From positions 1 through 64,000 of the forward strand of contig NZ_VJMG01000004.1 in the NCBI RefSeq assembly GCF_007004135.1: a DNA stretch of 64,000 nt, given 5' to 3'. Position 1 is the first letter of the stretch. Each line of letters begins with the position of its first letter. Below are positions 37,723 to 45,913 of the stretch, piece after piece. The position numbers and the translations under genes were made by a program. The DNA is from Affinirhizobium straminoryzae. GTDB taxonomy: Bacteria; Pseudomonadota; Alphaproteobacteria; Rhizobiales; Rhizobiaceae. Below the pieces are notes generated by a model. It did no database searches. It saw nothing but the letters and a program-made list of their open reading frames with translations, and was not told where the DNA came from.

Positions 37723-38679
37723 ATGAGCCTCCAGAGCAAAGCGGACACTGCCTCCACCGTGGCCATTGTGGATGCCTGGGAAAAGCTGGCCGCGCGGCGC
37801 CGCTTCTACACCATCCTTGGCCTTGCCATTCTGTTTGCCGCCTTCGTGGCCTCCGTCCGTTTCGCCGACGACAGCAATGCGGGCCACTTCTTCGATCGCC
37901 TGCCGCATCTCTTCGATTTCCTGAGCTGGCTGATCCCGAAGGACTGGAACGATGTCTGGCGGGCCCTTCTCGGCATCGCGAGCCCCAACGATCAGGGCGG
38001 GGAAGAGCATAACTTCACCGTTGGCCGCGTGCCGCTCTGGGGCGGCTTCTACATTCCGAACTACATCGAGTTGATGATCGTCACCATCAACATCGCCCTG
38101 ATCTCGACGCTGGTCGGCTTCGTCGTCGCGGTTCCGCTGAGCTTCTTCGCGGCCCGCAACCTCGCTCCGTCCAACCCGCTGCGCATCCTCGTGAAGCGGC
38201 TGATGGAATTCCTGCGCGCCTTTCCCGAAATCGTCATTGCCGGCCTGTTTTCGGCGGTGCTGTCCATCGGTCCGGCCGCCGCGATCATCGCCATCACGCT
38301 GCACACCATCGGCGCTGTCGGCAAACTGTTCTTCGAGGTGATCGAAAACATCGACATGAAGCCGGACGAGGGCATGACGGCGGTCGGCGGCAACTGGCTG
38401 GAGCGCGTGCGCTTCGGCTCGCTGCCGCAGGTACTGCCGAATTTCACCTCCTATGCCCTGCTGCGCCTCGAAATCAACGTGCGCGCCTCCACCATCATCG
38501 GCGCCGTCGGCGGCGGTGGCATCGGGGAAGCGCTGAAGCTTTCCATCTCCCGCGGCTTCGGCGCCAAGACCATGGCGCTGGTGCTGCTGCTGTTCGTCAC
38601 CATCGTGGTCGTCGACCAGGTTTCGGCGGCGCTGCGCCGTCGTCTCGTCGGCGAAGCCGCCTTCGTTCCGGTTCATTGA
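37723..38679 (+). CDS. phnE1: Phosphonate ABC transporter permease PhnE (first copy)
   Basis: A 318-aa permease with membrane helices at ~32-52 (FYTILGLAILFAAFVASV) and several in the C-terminal half. The EAA-type loop is DEGMTAVGGNWLERVRFGSLPQVLP. The start MSLQSKAD has GACGGGAA upstream; a longer frame from 37642 runs into the intergenic hairpin region. It pairs with the second PhnE. Confidence 0.92.
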   Translation: MSLQSKADTASTVAIVDAWEKLAARRRFYTILGLAILFAAFVASVRFADDSNAGHFFDRLPHLFDFLSWLIPKDWNDVWRALLGIASPNDQGGEEHNFTVGRVPLWGGFYIPNYIELMIVTINIALISTLVGFVVAVPLSFFAARNLAPSNPLRILVKRLMEFLRAFPEIVIAGLFSAVLSIGPAAAIIAITLHTIGAVGKLFFEVIENIDMKPDEGMTAVGGNWLERVRFGSLPQVLPNFTSYALLRLEINVRASTIIGAVGGGGIGEALKLSISRGFGAKTMALVLLLFVTIVVVDQVSAALRRRLVGEAAFVPVH

Positions 38680-38689
38680 GGCCAAGACC

Positions 38690-40030
38690 ATGACCGTTCT
38701 CGACGCAAGCGCCCTCCGCGATCTGGAAAGCCGCCACGCCCATCTTCTGCACCGCTCCTTCCGCCAGCGTTTCGGTGGGCTGATGATGCTGTGCGGCATC
38801 CTGCTCTATTGCCTCTACTCCGCCTGGTTCTTCGACCTGCCGAAGCTGGTGGCGGAAGGCCACTGGGAGCGCCTCGGCATCTATCTGCGCCAGTGGATCA
38901 GCTATGACGTGCAGCCGGTCTTCCGCATCGGCTCCGATGGCACGATCGCCACCCGCTATCCGCGCTTCAACCCGCTGGGCGACGATCCGCATCCCGACTG
39001 GGTCAGCACCAATCCCGATGGCAGCGTCACCGTTCAGGTCTCGGGCAGCAAGACGGTGCATGTCGCGCGCAAGCAGGTGGATGTCACCGCCTATGGCGTG
39101 ACGACGCCGGTGCGCCTCGAGGGGGAAAACGCCAAGGTGGACGGCCCCCTGCCCGGCTGGATGACCGCCTATGAAGACACCATCAGCGTCGATCTCGGCT
39201 TTGCCGGCGATGTCAGCATTTCCGGCGATCAGGTGAAGGTGCGCAAGCGCTTCCTCGGCTGGCCGAACTTCATCTTCGACACCCAGTCGCCCTTCTTCGA
39301 CAAACCGGCCGGGGAAGTGCTGCGCCTGATCATCTCCGGGGAGCGGCTGGACAAGAGCCAGTCGAACCTGTCGCTCGCCTTCGAAAACTTCTGGAACAAT
39401 TCCGCCTGGCAGCATGGCGACATCTGGGTGAAGCTGTTCCAGACCATCGTGATGGCCTTCCTCGGCACGCTGCTCGGCGCCGTATTTGCCTTCCCCGCCG
39501 CGTTTCTGGCAGCGCGCAACATGACCTCGAGCCATCTCGTCAACCAGGCGATGAAGCGCTTCTTCGACTTCCTGCGCTCCGTGGACATGCTGATCTGGGC
39601 GCTGTTCCTCACCCGCGCCTTCGGCCCGGGACCGCTGGCCGGCAGCGGCGCGATCTTCCTCACCGAATGGGGCACGCTCGGCAAGCTCTATGCAGAAGGC
39701 CTGGAAAACATCGACAACAAGCCGCGCGAGGGCATCCAGTCGACCGGTGCCTCCACTGTTCTCACCCATCGTTACGGCGTCATGCCGCAGGTGATGCCGG
39801 TCATTGTCGGCCAGACGCTCTACCAGTGGGAATCCAACGTGCGCGGCGCGACGATCATCGGCGCGGTCGGCGCCGGCGGTATCGGCCTGAAGCTGTGGGA
39901 GGCCATGCGCACAAATGCCAACTGGGCGAATGTCTGCTACATGGTGCTCCTGATCCTGATCGTCGTCTTCCTGTTCGACATGGCGTCCAGCGCACTGCGT
40001 TCGCGCCTGATCGGCGACCGCAGCCGCTGA
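38690..40030 (+). CDS. phnE2: Phosphonate ABC transporter permease PhnE (second copy, long form)
   Basis: A 446-aa PhnE-type permease. After one N-terminal helix (GGLMMLCGILLYCLYSAWFF) there is a non-membrane insertion of ~190 aa (about 55-245) before the normal five-helix permease domain (EAA-like REGIQSTGASTVLTHRYGVMPQVMP). The insertion includes VTVQVSGSKTVHVARKQVDV, looks all-beta and should be periplasmic; its function is unknown. It starts 10 nt after the first phnE. Confidence 0.92.
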   Translation: MTVLDASALRDLESRHAHLLHRSFRQRFGGLMMLCGILLYCLYSAWFFDLPKLVAEGHWERLGIYLRQWISYDVQPVFRIGSDGTIATRYPRFNPLGDDPHPDWVSTNPDGSVTVQVSGSKTVHVARKQVDVTAYGVTTPVRLEGENAKVDGPLPGWMTAYEDTISVDLGFAGDVSISGDQVKVRKRFLGWPNFIFDTQSPFFDKPAGEVLRLIISGERLDKSQSNLSLAFENFWNNSAWQHGDIWVKLFQTIVMAFLGTLLGAVFAFPAAFLAARNMTSSHLVNQAMKRFFDFLRSVDMLIWALFLTRAFGPGPLAGSGAIFLTEWGTLGKLYAEGLENIDNKPREGIQSTGASTVLTHRYGVMPQVMPVIVGQTLYQWESNVRGATIIGAVGAGGIGLKLWEAMRTNANWANVCYMVLLILIVVFLFDMASSALRSRLIGDRSR

Positions 40031-40121
40031 GCCCCGATCCTTATCGCCGCGCATGACCTCCGGCTGCGCGGCCCTGCAACCCGGGCACGCAGTGCCCCTT
40101 CTGCCGTCAGGCACTTTTGGA

Positions 40122-41273
40122 ATGGCCACGAACATGACGCCCGAACTCATTCTCTCCAATGCCCGCATCGTCCTTGAGGACAGGATCCTGCAGGGCTCCG
40201 TGCAGATCCTGGACGGCCGGATCGCCGACATTTCCGAGGGCCACAGCACGGTGGGCGAGGATTTCGGTGGCGATTACCTGATCCCCGGCCTCGTGGAACT
40301 GCATACCGACCATCTGGAAAGCCATTATTCGCCGCGCCCCGGCGTGCGCTGGAACATGATCTCGGCCATCCAGGCGCATGATGCGCAGGTGGTCACCTCC
40401 GGCATCACCACCGTCTTCGATTGCCTGCGCATGGGCTCCGACGAGGATGGCGGCTTCAAGCCCGGCGAAATGCGCGAGATGGCCGATGCCATCGCGCTCG
40501 CCGAGACCGAAGAGAGGCTGCGGGCGGATCACCTGCTGCATCTGCGTTGCGAAGTCTCGGCGCCCGACATGCTGGAGCATGTGGCAGCCTTCGAAGAGGA
40601 CGAGGCCGTACGGCTCGTCTCGCTGATGGACCATGCACCCGGCCAGCGGCAGTTCCAGACGATGGAGCACTATACGCTCTACTACAAGACCAAGCGCGGC
40701 CTCTCGGAAGACGCATTCCGCATCTTCGTGGAACGCAGGCAGGAAGCCTCGGCCCGCTATGCCAGCCCGCATCGCGAGCATCTGGCAGCGCTCTGCCGGC
40801 GCCGCGGCATCACGGTTGCCAGCCATGACGATGCGACGCTTGACCATGTCGAGGAAGCGGTCGGCCACGGCGTGAAGCTCGCGGAATTCCCGACCAGCGT
40901 CGAGGCCGCCGTCGCCTCGCACAAGGCCGGCATGAGCGTCCTGATGGGGGCGCCGAACGTGGTGCGCGGAAAATCCCATTCCGGCAACATCGCCGCGCGC
41001 GATCTCGCCGCCAGGGGCGTTCTTGACGTGATGTCGTCGGACTATGTTCCGCTCAGCCTGCTGCATGCGCCTTTCGTTCTCGCCGACGAGGTGGACGGCG
41101 TCTCGCTGCCGCAGGCACTCGCCATGGTCACGGCAACGCCCGCCCGCACCGTCGGTCTTGACGACCGCGGCCGCATCGAGACGGGCCTGCGCGCCGACCT
41201 GGTCCGCGTCCGACGCCAGTCCGGCGTGCCGGTGGTCCGCTCCGTCTGGCGCGCCGGAACCCGCGTCGCCTGA
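40122..41273 (+). CDS. phnM: Alpha-D-ribose 1-methylphosphonate 5-triphosphate diphosphatase PhnM
   Basis: An amidohydrolase-family enzyme of ~383 aa that removes pyrophosphate from the triphosphorylated ribose-phosphonate intermediate before PhnJ acts. The metal motif HTDHLE follows LIPGLVEL (~50-65). Further conserved parts are LMDHAPGQRQF, VASHDDATLDH, MGAPNVVRGKSHSGN and DVMSSDYVP. I use ATG 40122 (MATNMTPEL); 40134 is also possible and the 40053 frame is unlikely. It is 92 nt from phnE2 and ends the phn locus. Confidence 0.92.
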   Translation: MATNMTPELILSNARIVLEDRILQGSVQILDGRIADISEGHSTVGEDFGGDYLIPGLVELHTDHLESHYSPRPGVRWNMISAIQAHDAQVVTSGITTVFDCLRMGSDEDGGFKPGEMREMADAIALAETEERLRADHLLHLRCEVSAPDMLEHVAAFEEDEAVRLVSLMDHAPGQRQFQTMEHYTLYYKTKRGLSEDAFRIFVERRQEASARYASPHREHLAALCRRRGITVASHDDATLDHVEEAVGHGVKLAEFPTSVEAAVASHKAGMSVLMGAPNVVRGKSHSGNIAARDLAARGVLDVMSSDYVPLSLLHAPFVLADEVDGVSLPQALAMVTATPARTVGLDDRGRIETGLRADLVRVRRQSGVPVVRSVWRAGTRVA

Positions 41274-41321
41274 GCATCGCCGGACCGAGGCATCTATCGC
41301 GCCGATGGACCAAGCCGCCAG

Positions 41322-41352
41322 ATTTTGTGCAGTCGAAAAATCTGCACAGAAT
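41322..41352. promoter_or_regulatory. Long inverted repeat upstream of the M20 peptidase gene
   Basis: ATTTTGTGCAG (41322-41332) and CTGCACAGAAT (41342-41352) pair with one mismatch around a 9-nt A-rich spacer. It lies ~75 nt before the M20 start in an otherwise gene-free gap. The symmetry and spacing suit a dimeric regulator (GntR or LysR). No other copy was seen in the window. Confidence 0.55.
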
Positions 41353-41424
41353 TCACCCATGAGAATTGACCTGTGTTGCGCTTCGTGACAGCGCTAGCAC
41401 CATCACTGCATGGAGGCCTTCGGC

Positions 41425-42846
41425 ATGGACAGAGAGCGCATTCTGGATCAGGCATCCGGCTATGTCACCGGCGGCGGGCTGGAGCGGGATCTGGCGCGGC
41501 TGGTGGCACGCGCTTCCGTCAGCCAGTCCGAAGGTCGCCCGGAGGACCTGCTGGCCTACCTCGCCGAGGACATGCGTCCGATGCTGACCGGACTTGGCTT
41601 TACCTGCACCCTTTTCGACAATCCGCGCCCGGGCGGCGCGCCGCTGATGATCGCCTCACGGATCGAGGACGAAAGCCTGCCGACCATCCTCGTCTACGGC
41701 CATGGCGACGTATGCAATGGGGAGGCACATCGCTGGCGCGAGGGTCTTTCTCCCTTCACGCTGGTGCGCGAGGGCGACCGCCTCTATGGCCGCGGCACGG
41801 CCGACAACAAGGTGCAGCATCTCATCAACCTGAAGGCGCTGGAACAGGTGATCCGCGCCCGGGGACGCCTCGGCTTCAATGCGCGCATCATTCTCGAAAT
41901 GGCCGAGGAAACCGGTTCGCGCGGCCTGCGGGAATTCTTCGAGCAGCAGCGCGCCGCGCTCGATGCCGATGTCCTGATCGCCTCGGACGGACCACGCCTC
42001 GCCGCCGATACGCCGACCATGTTCATGGGCTCGCGCGGTGGCCTCTCTTTCGACCTGATCGTCGCATTGCGCGACAGCGATCACCATTCCGGCAATTTCG
42101 GCGGCCTGCTGGCCGATCCGGTGATCCTGCTCTCGCATGCCATCGCCTCGATCGTCGATGCGCGAGGCCAGATCCTGATTCCCGAATGGCTGCCCGACAG
42201 TCTGACGCCGGATGTGCGCGCTGCACTCAAGGATCTGCCGCCGCGTCGCCACGATGCCGACTGGGGCCAGGCGGATCTGACACCGTCGGAGCGCGTGTTC
42301 GGCTGGAATTCGCTGGCGGTGCTGGCGATCTCTGCGGGAAACATTGCCGCGCCGCAAAACGCCATTCAGGGCTCTGCACGCGCCACCTGCCAGCTGCGCT
42401 TCGTCGTCGGCACGCAGATCGACGCGATCCTCCCGGCGCTGCGGCGCCATCTGGATGCAAAGGGATTTTCGATGGTGGAGGTTCGCGCGGCGGGTGAACC
42501 CTTCAAGGCCACGCGCTTCTCACCCGATCACCCCTGGGTGCGCTTCGTGGAACAGTCGCTGAGCCGCACGGCCGGCCGCAAGCCGCATGTGCTGCCGAAC
42601 CTCGCCGGCTCGCTGCCCAACGACGCCTTTACCGACATTCTCAGCCTGCCCACCATCTGGATCCCGCATTCCCACGCCGAATGCGGCCAGCATGGCCCGA
42701 ACGAGCATGCACTTCTTTCCATCGCGGAAGAGGGCATGCGCCTGATGACCGGCCTCTTCCTCGACATTGCCGATGAGGGCCACGCGCTGAAGGAGAACGG
42801 CGCTGCCGATGCAGCGCCGATCGCAGCGGTCGCTCGCCAAGGCTGA
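41425..42846 (+). CDS. M20-family metallopeptidase / deacylase
   Basis: A 473-aa dizinc M20 hydrolase (ArgE/DapE/carnosinase group). Metal ligands are visible in VYGHGDVCNG, GRGTADNK, the catalytic MAEETGS pair and the C-terminal WIPHSHAECGQHGPNEH. A dimerisation domain interrupts the catalytic domain at ~200-330. It could be a dipeptidase or an N-acyl amino acid deacylase. ATG 41425 is chosen since GGAGG lies 8 nt before it. It starts a row of peptide/D-amino-acid genes. Confidence 0.88.
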   Translation: MDRERILDQASGYVTGGGLERDLARLVARASVSQSEGRPEDLLAYLAEDMRPMLTGLGFTCTLFDNPRPGGAPLMIASRIEDESLPTILVYGHGDVCNGEAHRWREGLSPFTLVREGDRLYGRGTADNKVQHLINLKALEQVIRARGRLGFNARIILEMAEETGSRGLREFFEQQRAALDADVLIASDGPRLAADTPTMFMGSRGGLSFDLIVALRDSDHHSGNFGGLLADPVILLSHAIASIVDARGQILIPEWLPDSLTPDVRAALKDLPPRRHDADWGQADLTPSERVFGWNSLAVLAISAGNIAAPQNAIQGSARATCQLRFVVGTQIDAILPALRRHLDAKGFSMVEVRAAGEPFKATRFSPDHPWVRFVEQSLSRTAGRKPHVLPNLAGSLPNDAFTDILSLPTIWIPHSHAECGQHGPNEHALLSIAEEGMRLMTGLFLDIADEGHALKENGAADAAPIAAVARQG

Positions 42847-42962
42847 GGCGACTGTCCGCCCGCCTTGCAAAATCGGTCTGAAACTATTCCGTTTTTCTGA
42901 TGCCGTTGGGGCGGTCGAGGCGCTAAGAGTGGCTCCACCTCAAGGCCACGGACCGCTTTACC

Positions 42963-44012
42963 ATGACTGACTCATCTCCCGCCCGCCTGCGCGATTTCGG
43001 CATCCGCCTCGGCCGTTTCCAGACCGGGCCGCTCAACGCGATCACCGACGTGGAGGGCGTGGCGGTTGGCCATGTGACGCTGATCGAAGGCGACCGGACC
43101 CGAACCGGCGCAACCGCAATCCTGCCGCATGCGGGAAACCTGTTTCAGGACAAGGTGCCGGCCGGACTTGCCGTGCTGAACGGGTTCGGCAAGTTCGCGG
43201 GCGCCACCCAGATTGACGAACTCGGCGAGATCGAGACGCCGATCCTTCTCACCAATACGCTTGCCGTGGGCCGCGCCATCGAGGCGATCAACCGCTTCAC
43301 GCTCTCCCGAACCGGCAACGAACGGGTCGTTTCGCTGAATGCCGTGGTCGGAGAAACCAATGATTCCCGGCTCAACGATATCCGTTCCGCCCGCCCTTCC
43401 GTCGAGGAGATGGTGGCCGCGCTCGAGGCCGCAAAGGGCGGCGCCGTGGCAGAAGGCTGCGTCGGTGCAGGCACCGGAACCGTCGCCTTCGGGCTGAAGG
43501 GTGGCATCGGCACCAGTTCGCGTCTCGTGCCTGTGGATGGCGAAACCTATCGGCTGGGCGTTCTCGTGCAGTCCAACTATGGCGGCCGCCTGACCATTGC
43601 CGGGCGCCCCTATGATCAACTGCTGGAGCATGACCGCGACGGCTCGATCGTCATCGTCGTTGCAACGGATGCACCGCTTGCGTCGCGCAATCTGACGCGG
43701 CTGGCGGAGCGCTGCTTCGGCGGGCTCGCCCGCACCGGTGCTGCCCTCAGCAACGGCTCTGGCGATTATGCGCTCGCCTTTTCCACGTCCGAGGCCGTGC
43801 GACAAACCCCGGCCCGGCGCGCAGCCCTTGCCGCAACGCCCGCCCTTCCGAACGATCTCGTCTCGCCCCTCTTCGAAGCGGCGATCGAGGCCACCGAGGA
43901 AGCCATCCTGAATTCGCTCACCATGGCCACCACCATGACCGGCTTCAATGCCGCAAACGGCAAGCCCGCGACGATCCGTGCGATTTCCCGCACGGCGCTT
44001 GCGGGCCGCTGA
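42963..44012 (+). CDS. DmpA-type L-aminopeptidase/D-esterase (P1 family)
   Basis: A 349-aa N-terminal nucleophile hydrolase of the DmpA/BapA family. The precursor should self-cleave before Ser266 in ALSNG-SGDYALAFST, making a large alpha and a small beta subunit. The other family marks are GVAVGHVTL, LLTNTLAVGRA and CVGAGTGTVAFGLKGGIGTSSR (~166-187). DmpA of Ochrobactrum releases N-terminal L residues and acts on D-amino acid esters/amides, while relatives cut beta-peptides. No signal peptide. It is 116 nt from the M20 gene. Confidence 0.92.
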   Translation: MTDSSPARLRDFGIRLGRFQTGPLNAITDVEGVAVGHVTLIEGDRTRTGATAILPHAGNLFQDKVPAGLAVLNGFGKFAGATQIDELGEIETPILLTNTLAVGRAIEAINRFTLSRTGNERVVSLNAVVGETNDSRLNDIRSARPSVEEMVAALEAAKGGAVAEGCVGAGTGTVAFGLKGGIGTSSRLVPVDGETYRLGVLVQSNYGGRLTIAGRPYDQLLEHDRDGSIVIVVATDAPLASRNLTRLAERCFGGLARTGAALSNGSGDYALAFSTSEAVRQTPARRAALAATPALPNDLVSPLFEAAIEATEEAILNSLTMATTMTGFNAANGKPATIRAISRTALAGR

Positions 44013-44046
44013 TCCCCTCCTCTGTCATTCCTGTCCGGAGCATCCC

Positions 44047-44913
44047 ATGTCGACCCAGACGATCCGCACCGTCTATCTGAACGGTGCCTTCCTGCCCGAA
44101 AACGAGGCGCATCTTTCCATCTTCGACCGTGGCTTCCTGTTCGGCGACGGCATTTACGAGGTGACCGCTGTACTCGACGGCAAGCTGATCGACAGCCCTT
44201 TGCACATGGCGCGGCTGGAACGCAGCGTCGGCGAGATCGGCGGCCGGCTTCCGGTCTCGACCGATGAGATCGTCGCCATCGAAAAGCGCCTGATCGCCGA
44301 GAACGATCTCGGGGAAGGCCTCATCTACCTGCAGTTCACGCGGGGCGTGGAAGACCGCAATTTCCTCTATTCGGAGAATCTTGCGCCGACGCTTCTGATG
44401 TTCACCCAGGCAAAGACGCTGGAGCATGTGGCGGCGGTGGAGCGCGGCGTGAAGGTGAAGATCGTGCCCGACCAGCGCTGGGCCCGGCGCGACATCAAGA
44501 GCGTCTGCCTGCTGCCGCAGGTGCTGGCCAAGCGCGCCGCCAAGGCCGACGGTTTCGACGAGGCCTGGATGGAGGAAGACGGGCTGATCACCGAAGGGGC
44601 TTCTTCCACCGCCTATATCGTCACGCAGGACGGGCGCATCGTCACCCGGGGCCTCTCGGAGGCAACCCTGCCCGGCTGCACACGGCTTGCCATCCTGCAG
44701 CTTGCGCAAGAAACCGGCCTGCCGGTCGAGGAGCGCGCCTTCAGCGTCGAGGAAGCGCTGTCCGCCCGCGAAGCCTGCCTGACCAGCGCCACCAATTTCA
44801 TCGTGCCGATCACCACGATCGACGGCCAGCCCGTGGGCGACGGAACGCCGGGCCCTATCTTCAAGCGACTGCGCGCGCTCTACATGGAGCACGCCCGCAG
44901 GACGGCGGTCTGA
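44047..44913 (+). CDS. D-amino-acid aminotransferase (PLP fold type IV)
   Basis: A 288-aa fold-type IV transaminase. The N-terminal NGAFLPENEAHLSIFDRGFLFGDGIYE is the DAAT/branched-chain signature, and the PLP lysine is in RRDIKSVCLLPQVLAKR (~155). GASSTAYIV and ATLPGCTRLAIL bind the cofactor phosphate. D-specificity is inferred from overall similarity and context. The ATG 44047 is preceded by CGGAG, 34 nt after the DmpA gene; a longer frame overlaps that gene. It converts D-amino acids to 2-oxo acids. Confidence 0.88.
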   Translation: MSTQTIRTVYLNGAFLPENEAHLSIFDRGFLFGDGIYEVTAVLDGKLIDSPLHMARLERSVGEIGGRLPVSTDEIVAIEKRLIAENDLGEGLIYLQFTRGVEDRNFLYSENLAPTLLMFTQAKTLEHVAAVERGVKVKIVPDQRWARRDIKSVCLLPQVLAKRAAKADGFDEAWMEEDGLITEGASSTAYIVTQDGRIVTRGLSEATLPGCTRLAILQLAQETGLPVEERAFSVEEALSAREACLTSATNFIVPITTIDGQPVGDGTPGPIFKRLRALYMEHARRTAV

Positions 44914-44927
44914 AGCCGAACAGGACC

Positions 44928-44956
44928 CGCCTGCGGCGGCTTGCCCGCCTCAGGCG
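44928..44956. terminator. Bidirectional hairpin between convergent genes
   Basis: Twelve-bp stem with one mismatch (CGCCTGCGGCGG / CCGCCTCAGGCG, 5-nt loop) between the aminotransferase and LysR stops, including the LysR stop codon. It likely separates the convergent transcripts. Confidence 0.55.
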
Positions 44957-45834
44957 TCGCCGAGTGCATCCCAGATGGTGCGGACGACCGCGCGCCGGTT
45001 CTCGCGCGAACGATAGAGCCGGATCTCGACGGCGATATCCCATTCGGGGCCGCCGGCCCGCACCAGCTGGCCGGCGGAAAGCTCCGCCGCCACAAGGCTT
45101 TCCGGCACCCAGGCCATGCCCCAGCCCGCCTGCGCCATGGCCTTCAGCCCGACCGACATGCTGCCCACATGCACCCGGTGTTCCGCCGGCAGGCGATCGG
45201 CCATGGCACCGGCGATCAACTGGCCGAAGAACGAACTCTTCTGATAGGTGACATGGGCAAAGCCCGGCGCGATGCGATGACGCGGCAGGCCGCTCGCATC
45301 GGGCGCGCTGACCGGCACGATGGTCTCAAAGCCCAGCCGGTGATGCTCGAACCGCCCGTCGAGCAGCATGGGCACATGCGCGTGCTGATAGGTCAGCAGG
45401 AAATCGGACGGGCCATCCACCAGCGAATTGAGGTTTTCTTCCATGCTGCCCGAATCCGGCCGCAGATGCGAGACGATCGGGCCCACCTTGCGGCTGATGG
45501 ATGTCAACCAGTCGGGAAAGAAGGTGAAGGACAGGGTGTGGAGCGCCGTCAGCGTCACGCGTCTCGCGTCGGTCCCGTCTTCGTGCTGGAGGTTGCGCCG
45601 CGCCTGATAGAGCGCCTGCAGTGTCTGCTCGGCAACCGGGACGAAGCGCTCGCCCGCCTCGGTGAGCCGCGAGGGATAGGTGGCACGGTCCACCAGCGTG
45701 GCACCCACCCAGGCTTCCAGCTGCTTGATGCGCCGGCTGAAGGCGGATTGCGTCACATGCCTCTCGTCCGCCGCCTTGGAAAAATTCAGCGTCGCCGCAA
45801 GCGCCAGAAAATCCTCAAGCCATTTGACGTCCAC
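44950..45834 (-). CDS. LysR-family transcriptional regulator
   Basis: A 294-aa LTTR. The N-terminal winged HTH is VDVKWLEDFLALAATLNFSK through HVTQSAFSRRIKQLEAWVG, and the C-terminal periplasmic-binding-like sensor domain follows. GTG 45834 is preferred, as GAGGGAGCGG precedes it; a TTG at 45852 is the alternative. Lying inside the peptide/D-amino-acid gene group, it is the best candidate regulator for these genes. Effector unknown. Confidence 0.88.
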   Translation of the reverse strand: MDVKWLEDFLALAATLNFSKAADERHVTQSAFSRRIKQLEAWVGATLVDRATYPSRLTEAGERFVPVAEQTLQALYQARRNLQHEDGTDARRVTLTALHTLSFTFFPDWLTSISRKVGPIVSHLRPDSGSMEENLNSLVDGPSDFLLTYQHAHVPMLLDGRFEHHRLGFETIVPVSAPDASGLPRHRIAPGFAHVTYQKSSFFGQLIAGAMADRLPAEHRVHVGSMSVGLKAMAQAGWGMAWVPESLVAAELSAGQLVRAGGPEWDIAVEIRLYRSRENRRAVVRTIWDALGDA

Positions 45835-45913
45835 ATTCCGCTCCCTCGGCAAGGACCGGCTCCCGATGCCGTTCCTTCCCTGTAGGGCGTGAGCGCCATC
45901 AAGAAAACCCCGT

